The notes below the pieces were generated by a model, which did no database searches, was not told the origin of the DNA, and was given only the letters and a program-made list of their open reading frames with translations. A stretch of DNA of 64,000 nucleotides from Leisingera daeponensis (GTDB lineage Bacteria; Pseudomonadota; Alphaproteobacteria; Rhodobacterales; Rhodobacteraceae). Below, piece after piece: positions 45,028 to 53,370 of this stretch. The position numbers and the translations under genes were made by a program. Positions within the stretch are counted from its first letter, which is position 1. Each line of letters begins with the position of its first letter. Location: contig NZ_JAHVJA010000008.1 of assembly GCF_019801465.1 (NCBI RefSeq), positions 1 through 64,000 of the forward strand. The letters are read 5' to 3'.

Positions 45028-46434
45028 TCAGCTGCGGTCGCGGACCGAATAGAAGATCAGCGCCCCGATCGCCCAGACCAGGAGCAGGAACAGCCCGGTG
45101 AGCGCGCTCAGCACATAGCGGCGCGGGTATTCCGCCTCGGTGGCCAGGGTGGGGGTGATATAAGTGGCCAGGTAGCGGCTCTGGCGGGCGGCCTCGTCGC
45201 GCGCCAGCTCCAGCGCCGCCAGCGCCGCGCGGTAGGTTTCCTCGGCAAATTCGCGGTCCACCGTCAGCCGTTCGAACTCCGAGATCAGCGTCGGGTAATC
45301 CTCCCCCACCCCGCCGGTGTCGGTGTTGCTGGAGGCGAAGGTCTGGCGCTCGATGTCGATGCGGCCGCGGATCACCTCGATCTTCTGCTGCGCCTTGTTC
45401 AGCCGCACGTCGCCCGCGGGCACGGTGCCCGCCAAGAGATCGTATTCAATGAGCGCCTCGGCCAGCTGCTGCTGCAGGTTGTTCATCACCCCCATGCGGG
45501 CCTGGATATCGGCCTCCGGGTCGACGATGCGGGTGCGGGTGCGGAACCGGGTCAGCGCCTCGCGCGCCGCCTTCAGCCGCTCCAGCGCCTCCGCCAGGTC
45601 GGCCTCGGCATAGCGCATTGCATCGGTGCGGGCCTGCTCATTGAGAGCATTGATGCGGGTCTGGCTTTCCTCGACGATGGCGCGGGTGATCGCCTGGGCC
45701 ATCTGCGCATCAAAGGCCGTCACCTGCACCTCGGTGAGCCCCGAACCGCTGTCATAGGCAATACGCACCACCCGCTGCCAGTACCAGGTCAGGTCCTCTA
45801 ACGAGGCCCCCGGCCACAGCGCAAACACCCAGTCGCCGGGCCAGCGGCTGGCAAAATGGGTGCTGAGGCCGGTGCGCGCCTCCACCGCCGCCACCATCTC
45901 CTGGCTCTGGATGAACTCATAAAGGATGTCGCTGTCCGAGGCGGTGCTGTTGCCGGTGAAACTGGCGAGCCCGCCCAGGAGATCATTGGCGCCGGTGCTG
46001 TCCTGGCTGCGCACGGTGAAGCCGGCGGTGGAGGCATACTGGTCTTCGGCGATGGCAAAAAGATAGAACACCGCCGCTGCCAGCGGCGCCAGCACCAGCA
46101 GCGCAAAGGAGGCGATCAGCCCCCAGTGGCGCCGCTTCATATGGGCCGCGCGGGCGATCGGAAACGCGGGCTGCTGCTGCTTGATCGCCTCCAGCTCGGC
46201 CTCGGCAGTCTCGGCCCGGGCCAGCAGACGGCCGATACGGCGCTTCTGCCGGGCGACCTTCTCCTTCAGATTGACCGGACCGGGCTTCGCTTTCAGCGCC
46301 AGTTCCGGACCGGCTGCCGCCGGATCCTCCGGGCTGGGGCCGCCGCTGCCGGAGCTTTTGCCTTCCGCTCCCTTGCGGCCGGAACGGAATTGGGCGGCCG
46401 CTGTGCGCTGCGCCGCCGGACGGTCCTGTGTCAT
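45028..46434 (-). CDS. kpsE: Capsule export inner-membrane protein (KpsE/CtrB-like)
   Basis: This 468-residue protein is a polysaccharide co-polymerase of the PCP-3 class. It has an N-terminal cytoplasmic Pro/Ala/Lys-rich part, a first helix at about 107-130 (LIASFALLVLAPLAAAVFYLFA), a long periplasmic coiled coil, and a C-terminal helix (YVLSALTGLFLLLVWAIGALIF). It lacks a kinase domain. It connects the KpsMT exporter to the outer-membrane channel. Transcribed with kpsT. Confidence 0.9.
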   Translation of the reverse strand: MTQDRPAAQRTAAAQFRSGRKGAEGKSSGSGGPSPEDPAAAGPELALKAKPGPVNLKEKVARQKRRIGRLLARAETAEAELEAIKQQQPAFPIARAAHMKRRHWGLIASFALLVLAPLAAAVFYLFAIAEDQYASTAGFTVRSQDSTGANDLLGGLASFTGNSTASDSDILYEFIQSQEMVAAVEARTGLSTHFASRWPGDWVFALWPGASLEDLTWYWQRVVRIAYDSGSGLTEVQVTAFDAQMAQAITRAIVEESQTRINALNEQARTDAMRYAEADLAEALERLKAAREALTRFRTRTRIVDPEADIQARMGVMNNLQQQLAEALIEYDLLAGTVPAGDVRLNKAQQKIEVIRGRIDIERQTFASSNTDTGGVGEDYPTLISEFERLTVDREFAEETYRAALAALELARDEAARQSRYLATYITPTLATEAEYPRRYVLSALTGLFLLLVWAIGALIFYSVRDRS

Positions 46435-46525
46435 AATCTGCTTACCCCGGCCCGCGGCCGTTTGTAATTGCCTCGTCTTTCTTTCATATTATCGCCTGCA
46501 GCGCGCATATTCACAATGGCTATTC

Positions 46526-47389
46526 ATGACCCGACCCACACCCGCGGGGGCCGACGCCCCGTCCCCGGCCCCTGCCCTCTCTCCGGCCTTCCCTCCGGCC
46601 CAGCCGCCCGGATCCGGACGCGCCCGCAGCTTTGCTGCGCTGCGCACCATCGCGGCGCTGATGCTGCGCGAGATGTCGACCCGCTACGGCCGCACCCCGG
46701 GCGGCTATCTCTGGGCGGTGCTGGAGCCGCTGGCAGCGATCCTGTTCCTGGCCATCGGCTTTTCGCTGGTGATCCGCAACCCGTCGCTGGGCACCAGCTT
46801 CCTGCTGTTCTACGCCACCGGCTTCCTGCCGTTCAATCTCTACCAGAGCGTGTCCACCACCGTGGCCCGGGCGCTCAGCTTTTCGCGGCCGCTGCTGCGC
46901 TATCCGGCAGTGACCTGGATCGATGCGCTGCTGGCCCGGTTCCTGCTCAACAGCCTGACCGGCATCCTGGTCACCCTGCTGCTGACCGGCGCCGTGCTGG
47001 CCGTGATCGACAGCCGCGCGGTGCTGGACCTGCCGCCGGCGGTGCTGGCAATGTTCCTGGCTATGATCCTCGGCCTCGGGGTCGGCACCCTGAACTGCGT
47101 GCTCTCGGGGCTGTTTCCGCTGTGGGAGGTCGCCTGGTCGATCTTCACCCGGCCGCTGTTCATCGCGTCGGGCATCCTGTTCATCTATGAGGACCTGCCG
47201 CCGCTGGCCCAGGACATCCTGTGGTACAATCCGCTGATACACATCTCCGGACTGATGCGCACCGGCTTCTACCCGACCTATAGCGCTTCTTATGTCAGCG
47301 TGCCCTTCGTGCTGCTGTCCAGCCTGGGGCTGCTGGCGCTGGGGCTGGTGCTGACCGGCCGCTACCACCGGGATATCCTGAACCGCTGA
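46526..47389 (+). CDS. kpsM: Capsule ABC exporter permease (KpsM-like, ABC-2)
   Basis: This 287-residue ABC-2 permease has six helices. The N-terminal amphipathic region LMLREMSTRYGRTPGGYLWA and YNPLIHISGLMRTGFY are the hallmarks of KpsM/BexB. It is transcribed divergently from kpsE, with a 91-bp shared region. The 35-residue Pro/Ala-rich extension at the front is unusual. ATG 46526 lacks a good ribosome site, so a start elsewhere in the first 30 codons is possible. Confidence 0.9.
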   Translation: MTRPTPAGADAPSPAPALSPAFPPAQPPGSGRARSFAALRTIAALMLREMSTRYGRTPGGYLWAVLEPLAAILFLAIGFSLVIRNPSLGTSFLLFYATGFLPFNLYQSVSTTVARALSFSRPLLRYPAVTWIDALLARFLLNSLTGILVTLLLTGAVLAVIDSRAVLDLPPAVLAMFLAMILGLGVGTLNCVLSGLFPLWEVAWSIFTRPLFIASGILFIYEDLPPLAQDILWYNPLIHISGLMRTGFYPTYSASYVSVPFVLLSSLGLLALGLVLTGRYHRDILNR

Positions 47390-47427
47390 GACCGCCCGTG
47401 CAGGCCGCCCCGGGCGGCGCGGCGGTC
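47390..47427. terminator. Hairpin between convergent kpsM and glycosyltransferase genes
   Basis: GACCGCC (47390-47396) pairs with GGCGGTC (47421-47427), around an inner GCCGCC/GGCGGC hairpin. It begins right after the kpsM stop and overlaps the stop of the opposite gene. No U-tract, so efficiency is uncertain. Confidence 0.45.
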
Positions 47428-48484
47428 AGTCCTCGGCGGCCAGTTCCAGCACCCGTGCGTGGCGCACCTTGGTGCGCCGCAGCAGCCCGTCGCGCAGCGC
47501 ATGGCCCATCAGCCGCAGGAAGGCGCGGCGCGCGCCCGGGTGCTGGCGCGCCTTCATCAGCCATTTCGGCACGATCACCAGGAGCACCGGCCAGAACAGC
47601 CAGCCCGCCGCCATCCGGTACAGCAACAGCAGGTTGCGGTGGTAGTAATAGGCCTTCCACAGCGGCACGAAACGGCCGCGCTGCGCCGCATCCGCCTTGG
47701 CCTGGCCCTTGCCCTGGAAAGTCGACAGGTCATGCTCGAAGCGCACCGAGGGCTCAAAGCCGATGCGGCCGCCCGATTTGGTCAGCCCCAGCGTATAGAT
47801 CCCGTCATCGCCATAGATGAACAGCTCCGGATCCGGGAAACCGATCCGCCGCACCGCTTCCGCCGAGATGAAGAAGCCCACGAAAGAGGTGACATCGATC
47901 TGCATCCCCCCGCCCTCGTAATCCGAGGGCTGCACGTGAAAGCCGGAGCGGCCGCCGCCGAACAGGGTTCGCAGGAACTCGCGGGCGTGCCAGAACGGGT
48001 TGCGCGAGGGGCGGTTCATCTCGCAGATGCGGCCGTCCGGGAAATAGACCGCCGCCGCGACCGCATCCCAGCCGCCTTCTGCCTGATCGTGCATGGCCAG
48101 CCCGCGGAACGCCGCCAGCCCGCCGGGGGCCGGACGGCCGTCGTCATCCATCACCGCCAGCCAGTCCGGATCATGCGCCTCCATCGCCCGGCGCATGCCC
48201 ATTTCGAAGCCGCCGGCGCCGCCGCGGTTGGTTTGGCTGGTGCAGATATCGAGCCGCGGATCCTCCAGCCCGGCCAGCCAGGCGCCGGTGCCGTCGCTGC
48301 TGGCATTGTCGGCCACCACCACCGCCGCCAGTTCGTCCGGGGGGCTTTCCAGGAGCCGCGCCAGCGTTGCCTTCAGCTTGTCCAGCCGGTTGTGGGTCAC
48401 CACCACCGCCACCAGGCGGCCTGCGCCTGCGGGAGCTGCCGCTGCCGGGATTGCGCTGCCGGGGGCCTCTGCTGCTGCTGCCAA
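47426..48484 (-). CDS. Glycosyltransferase family 2 (galactofuranosyl/rhamnosyltransferase type)
   Basis: This 352-residue GT2 enzyme has VAVVVTHNRLDKLKATLARL, VADNASSDGTGAW and the metal motif in LAVMDDDGRPAP; ELFIYGDDGIYTLGL follows. The C-terminus carries YYYHRNLLLLYR, commonly seen in GlfT-like and rhamnosyltransferase enzymes. With glf in the window, galactofuranose transfer is a reasonable guess. The start is TTG 48484 with AAGGAG upstream; no ATG is available near. Confidence 0.83.
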   Translation of the reverse strand: MAAAAEAPGSAIPAAAAPAGAGRLVAVVVTHNRLDKLKATLARLLESPPDELAAVVVADNASSDGTGAWLAGLEDPRLDICTSQTNRGGAGGFEMGMRRAMEAHDPDWLAVMDDDGRPAPGGLAAFRGLAMHDQAEGGWDAVAAAVYFPDGRICEMNRPSRNPFWHAREFLRTLFGGGRSGFHVQPSDYEGGGMQIDVTSFVGFFISAEAVRRIGFPDPELFIYGDDGIYTLGLTKSGGRIGFEPSVRFEHDLSTFQGKGQAKADAAQRGRFVPLWKAYYYHRNLLLLYRMAAGWLFWPVLLVIVPKWLMKARQHPGARRAFLRLMGHALRDGLLRRTKVRHARVLELAAED

Positions 48485-48613
48485 AGGATGCTCCTTGCCT
48501 GTCCGGGCCCCTGCGGGCCTGTCTGATGAATCTGCTGCCGCTTATGCGGGCCCGAAAGCACATAAATGCCCGGTGCTGTCAAACGCTTTACGCCGCTTTC
48601 CCGCCCGGGCATT

Positions 48614-48671
48614 TAGGTCCGCTTCGGACCAAATGTTTCGCGCGCGAAACATTTGGTCCGAAGCGGACCTA
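48614..48671. repeat. 58-bp perfect palindrome, parS-like site 1
   Basis: The centre is between 48642 and 48643. Each arm reads (outside to centre) TAGGTCCGCTTCG, then GACCAAATGTTTCGCG. The inner 32 bp are identical to sites at 50125-50156 and 54507-54538 that flank the partition/replication genes. It lies between a glycosyltransferase gene and ugd, about 1.5 kb from parB. Probable centromere-like ParB binding site. Confidence 0.8.
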
Positions 48672-48797
48672 TTTTGCATCCTGTTTCCGGCTCCTTAAAA
48701 AACCGGTTCCTGCCCTGTGCAGCGGCGTATATCCTCCTAATCTCAGAACAAGGGCGGCAGCCAAGCCGCCGCAGAGCGATTGGGGAAAGGGCAGTTC

Positions 48798-50114
48798 ATG
48801 CGCATTGCGATGATTGGCACCGGTTATGTCGGACTGGTGTCCGGCGTCTGTTTTTCGGATTTCGGCCATGACGTGGTCTGCGTCGACAAGGACGCAGGGA
48901 AAATCGAGCGGCTGAACAGCGGCGAGGTGCCGATCTACGAGCCGGGCCTGGACCAGCTGATGGAGAAGAACGTGGCCGCCGGGCGGCTCAGCTTCACCAG
49001 CGATCTGGCCGCGGCCGTCAGCGGGGCTGAGGCGGTGTTCATCGCCGTCGGCACCCCGACCCGGCGCGGCGACGGCCATGCCGACCTCACCTATGTGATG
49101 GCGGCAGCCGAGGAGATCGCCGGGGCGCTGACCGATTACGCGGTGGTGGTCACCAAATCCACCGTGCCGGTGGGCACCAACCGGCAGGTGAAACAGGTGA
49201 TCGCCAAGGCCAATCCGCAAGCCGATTTCGACGTGGCCTCCAACCCCGAGTTCCTGCGCGAGGGCGCCGCGATCGAGGATTTCATGAAACCGGACCGGGT
49301 GGTGGTCGGCGTCCAGAACGACCGCGCCGCCGAGGTGATGGCGGAGATCTACCGCCCGCTGTACCTGCGCGACTTCCCGATCCTGACCACCGACCTGGAA
49401 AGCGCCGAGCTGATCAAATACGCGGCCAATGCCTTCCTCGCCGCCAAGATCACCTTCATCAACGAGATCGCCGGCCTCTGCGAGCGGGTGGGCGCCGACG
49501 TCAAGGAAGTGTCCCGCGGCATCGGTTTCGACGGGCGGATCGGCAACAAGTTCCTGCATGCGGGCCCCGGCTACGGCGGGTCGTGCTTCCCCAAGGACAC
49601 CGCGGCGCTGGCGCGGATCGGCCAGGACCATGCCTTCCCTCTGCGCATCACCGAGACCGTGATGCGGGTCAATGACGAAGTGAAGCTGCGGATGGTCGAA
49701 AAGCTGCGCGATGCCTGCGACGGCTCGTTCAACGGCAAGACCGTGGCGGTGCTCGGCGTCACCTTCAAGCCCAACACCGACGACATGCGCGAGGCGCCGA
49801 GCCTCACCATCGTGCCGGCGCTGGTCGGCGGCGGCGCCCGGGTGCGGGTGGTGGATCCGCAGGGCCGTGCCGAGGGCGAGGCGCTGCTGCCCGGGGTCAA
49901 ATGGATGGACGATCCCTACCAGGCGGCGCAGAACGCCGACCTGGTGGTGCTGCTGACGGAATGGAACGAGTTCCGTGCCCTCGACCTCAAGAAGCTGGCC
50001 CGCAGGATGGAGGTGCCGCGGATGGCGGACCTGCGCAACATCTATTCCCCCAAGGCTGCCAAACGGGCGGGTTTCGAGACCTATACCTCGGTCGGCCGGG
50101 GGGATCCGAGATAG
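48798..50114 (+). CDS. ugd: UDP-glucose 6-dehydrogenase
   Basis: This 438-residue NAD-dependent enzyme oxidises UDP-glucose to UDP-glucuronate (GDP-mannose dehydrogenase is the close alternative). Motifs: MIGTGYVGLVSGVCFS at the N-terminus, VGTPTRRGD, STVPVGT, FLREGAAIEDF, LIKYAANAFLAAKI, and the catalytic Cys in GGSCFPKD. KTVAVLGVTFKPNTDDMREA begins the C-terminal domain. Provides acidic sugar donor for the polymer. ATG 48798 is used; six extra upstream codons are possible. A terminator and a parS-like palindrome follow. Confidence 0.95.
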   Translation: MRIAMIGTGYVGLVSGVCFSDFGHDVVCVDKDAGKIERLNSGEVPIYEPGLDQLMEKNVAAGRLSFTSDLAAAVSGAEAVFIAVGTPTRRGDGHADLTYVMAAAEEIAGALTDYAVVVTKSTVPVGTNRQVKQVIAKANPQADFDVASNPEFLREGAAIEDFMKPDRVVVGVQNDRAAEVMAEIYRPLYLRDFPILTTDLESAELIKYAANAFLAAKITFINEIAGLCERVGADVKEVSRGIGFDGRIGNKFLHAGPGYGGSCFPKDTAALARIGQDHAFPLRITETVMRVNDEVKLRMVEKLRDACDGSFNGKTVAVLGVTFKPNTDDMREAPSLTIVPALVGGGARVRVVDPQGRAEGEALLPGVKWMDDPYQAAQNADLVVLLTEWNEFRALDLKKLARRMEVPRMADLRNIYSPKAAKRAGFETYTSVGRGDPR

Positions 50115-50124
50115 GTCCGGTCCG

Positions 50125-50156
50125 GACCAAATGTTTCGCGCGCGAAACATTTGGTC
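50125..50156. repeat. 32-bp perfect palindrome, parS-like site 2
   Basis: Arms GACCAAATGTTTCGCG and its reverse complement meet at 50140/50141. The flanks (GGTCCGGTCCG on the left, CGTGCTGACCT on the right) are matched, in reverse orientation, by those of site 3, so sites 2 and 3 are inverted copies bracketing parB-parA-repA. Confidence 0.85.
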
Positions 50157-50196
50157 AATCGTGCTGACCTAATATCAGGCTCTAACAAGGCACAAA

Positions 50197-50221
50197 AAAG
50201 GGCGCGGAAACCGCGCCCTTT
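50197..50221. terminator. Bidirectional rho-independent terminator
   Basis: Stem AAAGGGCGCGG/CCGCGCCCTTT (11 bp) with an AAA loop and A/T flanks. It separates the ends of ugd (+) and parB (-). Confidence 0.88.
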
Positions 50222-50241
50222 GCTGTTCCAGAAGGCTCTGA

Positions 50242-51411
50242 TCAGAGCTTTTTCAGCCAGGCCTGCAGCTCCTTGACCAAGGCGGCGCTGACGGCCTCGC
50301 CGCTGATCTCGATCTTCTGCTCGCTGGGGGTATAGGCCAGCCGCACGCCGCGGGGGGCGGGCAGGGTGATCCGCTCGCCCGGCATCGCGGCGTCCCAGTC
50401 GCCGGCGCCGCGCACCCGCGGGCCGCTGGCCAGCGGCGGCACCGGGGGCCGGGGCTGTTCCGCCTCCCGGCCGGCATTCCGCTCCTTCGCCTGTGCCGCC
50501 AGTTGTTCCAGGGTCGGCGGGGCAGGGGGCATATCAGGCTCTGACTTGAGGGTTTCCGCCGCCTCACCCTCCACCAGACGGGTCAGCACCTCCAGCTCCG
50601 CCTCCGGGGAAGACCGGCCGGCGGCCTGCAGCGCCGCTGTGGCGCGTTCGGCAAAGCCTTCATCCGCCTCGATCGCGCGCACCAGCGCCAGGCCCAGTTT
50701 CTCGCTGATCGCGGTGGGGTAGAACAGCACCGCATCCAAGGCTTCCACCAGGGTCACGAAACTGCCGATCTTGGAGCGCTTGGCCCGGGTGGCGTTGCCG
50801 AACAGCGCCTGCAGCGCGTATTTGCGGCGGGTGAAGACGCCCTCCTTATAGGCCCGCACCGCGATCCGGGCGCGCTCGTAATGCGAGAGGTTCACCCGGA
50901 TCTCGTTTTCCTCGACCATCGCCACATAAGACGCCTCGGCGCTGTCCGGCCGGATCACCAGCGCCTTCAACGTGGCGAAACGCGGGTCCGAGGTCTCTTC
51001 ATAGAGTCTGCGCAGCGCGGTCACGCGGCGCCAGCCGGAAATGAGGCCATGGGTGCGGCCTCCGGAGGCCTCCTCCAGCGGCACCACTTCCGCCGGGGTC
51101 TGCTGGCCGCGGGCGCGGATCGACTCGATCAGCGATTGCAGCTCTTCCTCGTCCTGCTCGATGCGGTCGCGCACCAGGTGGTTCTCGTCGATCTGCGCCA
51201 GCGGCAGCTCTTCGATCATCAGCCCCTTGGCGCGGGCGTTTTCCAGAACGCCGGACAGCTCCTGCAGCGCCGCCTGGGCGGAGGCATCGGAGGCCACCTG
51301 GGCAATCGGTGCCGCCCCCACGCTGGAGGCGGTGCCAAGCGCGGGTTTGCCTGCGGGGGCGGCTGTCAGGTAACCCGTCTGCGCCGGGGAGAGCCGTTTG
51401 CGTTTTGCCAT
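50242..51411 (-). CDS. parB: ParB-family partition protein
   Basis: This 389-residue protein binds centromere sites for plasmid segregation. The N-terminal ParB/Srx domain has PLAQIDENHLVRDR, LIESIRARGQQTPAEV and SGWRRVTALRRL (the CTP-binding loop equivalent), then VEENEIRVNLSHYERARIAV, the box II region, and a helical DNA-binding middle. A Pro-rich linker (about 290-330) leads to a small C-terminal dimer domain. It lies 65 bp after parA in the same direction. The three identical palindromes around it are its likely targets. Confidence 0.93.
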   Translation of the reverse strand: MAKRKRLSPAQTGYLTAAPAGKPALGTASSVGAAPIAQVASDASAQAALQELSGVLENARAKGLMIEELPLAQIDENHLVRDRIEQDEEELQSLIESIRARGQQTPAEVVPLEEASGGRTHGLISGWRRVTALRRLYEETSDPRFATLKALVIRPDSAEASYVAMVEENEIRVNLSHYERARIAVRAYKEGVFTRRKYALQALFGNATRAKRSKIGSFVTLVEALDAVLFYPTAISEKLGLALVRAIEADEGFAERATAALQAAGRSSPEAELEVLTRLVEGEAAETLKSEPDMPPAPPTLEQLAAQAKERNAGREAEQPRPPVPPLASGPRVRGAGDWDAAMPGERITLPAPRGVRLAYTPSEQKIEISGEAVSAALVKELQAWLKKL

Positions 51412-51476
51412 GTCCTGTCCTGACCTGTCTGTCTGTCTCCGGGCAGAGAGTGTGCCGGAAATTCCTTGTTAGGGCC

Positions 51477-52886
51477 TTAGCCGGCCGCGCGCTGTTCCGC
51501 CTCTTGCTGCAACACCTCGCGCCGCCAGACGCCGATCAGCAGTTTCTTGAAGGCCGCATAGGTCTCGTCGAAGGTTTCGCGGCCGCGGGCGTAGGTCTCG
51601 CGGTTGAAGTCGCGGTAGTCGGCCTCGTAGATGCCGGAGACCTGCTCGCCGGCCTGGCCGATCAGCGCGGTGAAATCCTGTTTGTGGGGGGAGAGCACCC
51701 GGCCCATGTAGGCCTGCATCAGCGCCGCCAGCTCGCCCTGCTGGGCGCCGTCGTAGCGGGTGATGACGGCGCGCACCGCGTCCCACTCGAAGCTGAGGCC
51801 GGGGCGGCCCAGGGCGCGGGCCGCGAGGTTCTCGCCCTCCTCGATGGAGGCAAAGGTGGAATGCAGCATGTCGAAGAAGCGGCCCGTCGAGTCGAACTCC
51901 AGGAACGACGCGCCCATCGGCACCAGCAGGATGTCGGCGGCGGACAGCCCGTTGATCGTCAGGTAGCCAAGGGCGGGGGGCGTGTCGATGAAGATCACGT
52001 CGTATTCGTCCAGAACGCCGTCCGCCTCCAGCCGCTCGGTGAGCGCATCCCACAGCTTCCAGCTGCGCGCCGCCATCCGCCAGACCGGGATCTGGAACTC
52101 CGCCCAGTAGAGGTTCAGCTGGGCGCCGATCAGGTCGATGTTGGGCCAGTGGGTGTCCTGGATCACGTCCCGGGCGGTCATCTCCATCGCCGCATCCAGC
52201 GCCTCGTCCAGCGGCTGCGGGGCATCGCCGCGGTCGAGGCGGCGCTGGTTCTCCAGCCGCAGGTGCTCGCCGTAGTGGCGCGCCAGGAGCGGGAAGGCGG
52301 TCTGCCATTCATCCTCCACCCGGCCGCCGAAGATCGAGGTCATCGAGCCCTGGCTGTCGAGATCAATGACCAGCACCTTGTAGCCGTCGAGCGCCGCCGA
52401 CATCGCCAGATGCGCCGCGGTCGAGGTCTTGCCGACGCCGCCCTTGAAGTTGGCCACCGCCACCATCTTGGCGGGCAGCCCCTCGGGGCGGTAGGGCAGG
52501 TAGTCCTTGGCCTTGGATCCTTGCGCGCCGAAATGCGCCCTGAGCCGCAGCACCTCGTCGAGGGTGAACCACTTGGCGCCGCCCTCGGTCTCGGAGCGGC
52601 CCTGCGGCAGATCGGGGTTGGCCTTCAGCACCCGGCGGAAATGGGCCTGGGCGACCGGGATCAGGTAGCGGGTGATCTCCCAGGTGGAGAACAGGCGCAG
52701 TTCCTTGCGGCCTTCCTCGTTCATGCCGCGGCTGGCGAGATCGGCGCGCCCTTGCGCGCAGGCGGCGGCAATCTCGGCAAAGCCCGCGGTGCTGGTGGGG
52801 GTGTCCAGCTCGGCCAGGGCGGCGTCCGGATCGATGCTGAAATAGGGGGGGAGGCTGGTGCTGCCCTTGTGGATATCTCTGGCCAT
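51477..52886 (-). CDS. parA: ParA-family partition ATPase
   Basis: This 469-residue protein has an N-terminal helical/HTH region of about 130 residues (WFTLDEVLRLRAHFG), then the deviant Walker A FKGGVGKTSTAAH, LVIDLDSQGSM (A') and VIFIDTPPALG (Walker B). It therefore belongs to the large, type Ia ParA class, which often autoregulates its operon. ATG 52886 (MARDIHKG) is chosen; an upstream ATG at 53021 would add 45 residues. It is divergent from repA across the putative origin. Confidence 0.93.
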   Translation of the reverse strand: MARDIHKGSTSLPPYFSIDPDAALAELDTPTSTAGFAEIAAACAQGRADLASRGMNEEGRKELRLFSTWEITRYLIPVAQAHFRRVLKANPDLPQGRSETEGGAKWFTLDEVLRLRAHFGAQGSKAKDYLPYRPEGLPAKMVAVANFKGGVGKTSTAAHLAMSAALDGYKVLVIDLDSQGSMTSIFGGRVEDEWQTAFPLLARHYGEHLRLENQRRLDRGDAPQPLDEALDAAMEMTARDVIQDTHWPNIDLIGAQLNLYWAEFQIPVWRMAARSWKLWDALTERLEADGVLDEYDVIFIDTPPALGYLTINGLSAADILLVPMGASFLEFDSTGRFFDMLHSTFASIEEGENLAARALGRPGLSFEWDAVRAVITRYDGAQQGELAALMQAYMGRVLSPHKQDFTALIGQAGEQVSGIYEADYRDFNRETYARGRETFDETYAAFKKLLIGVWRREVLQQEAEQRAAG

Positions 52887-53197
52887 GAGAGTGCTGCCCG
52901 CTGTCGGTGAGCCTTGCGGCCCGGTCGGTGTGAAATGCTGTTCTGTCTGCTCTGCAGCCTCAATGTGCTGCCTTTTGGAGAGAATACCCAAAAACACGGC
53001 ACATGGAAGAAAAATGCGCATCCCCCTTGGTTTTCCTAAGCAAATCCAGCGGTTGCGGCGGGGGAAAGCGGGGGTGTTTCAGGGCGTGCAAAAAATTCTG
53101 CCCTGTTAAATATGGGTTATTTATCAGTTACAGGGGAAGCGTGACTCGCGCAAAGCCCTTTTTTCATTGGCGATCCGGGCGGAATTCCGCTCCTGCG

Positions 53198-53257
53198 TGA
53201 CTCTGAAACCCCGTTGAAACGACTCCGAACCCCCGACCAGATGACTCCGAACCCCCG
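53198..53257. repeat. Iterons, three copies with 22-bp period
   Basis: TGACTCTGAAACCCCG (53198), CGACTCCGAACCCCCG (53220) and TGACTCCGAACCCCCG (53242) are direct repeats starting exactly 22 bp apart, two helical turns, so bound RepA monomers would line up on one face of the DNA. Confidence 0.82.
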
Positions 53258-53268
53258 TTGCGGGGGCA

Positions 53269-53277
53269 TGTGGATAA
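53269..53277 (-). promoter_or_regulatory. DnaA box
   Basis: TGTGGATAA, the reverse complement of the strict consensus TTATCCACA, sits 12 bp after the last iteron. It suggests that the host DnaA helps open the origin. Confidence 0.75.
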
Positions 53278-53370
53278 CCCTAGGGTGAGCGTAATCAAAA
53301 CCACGATAAACGAGTCGCCGAAAAGGGGCAGCAGACCCCGGCGGGCGGCAGAGCGGATACGGGCAGGCAG

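Larger units (their letters stand above)
53022..53370. other. Putative plasmid replication origin (oriV)
   Basis: The region between parA (-) and repA (+) contains an AT-rich tract (TTAAATATGGGTTATTTATC, about 53106-53125), three iterons spaced 22 bp apart (53198-53257), a CCCCCG/CGGGGG hairpin (53252-53266) and a perfect DnaA box (53269-53277). This is the classic arrangement of an iteron-controlled origin located next to its initiator gene. Confidence 0.75.
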
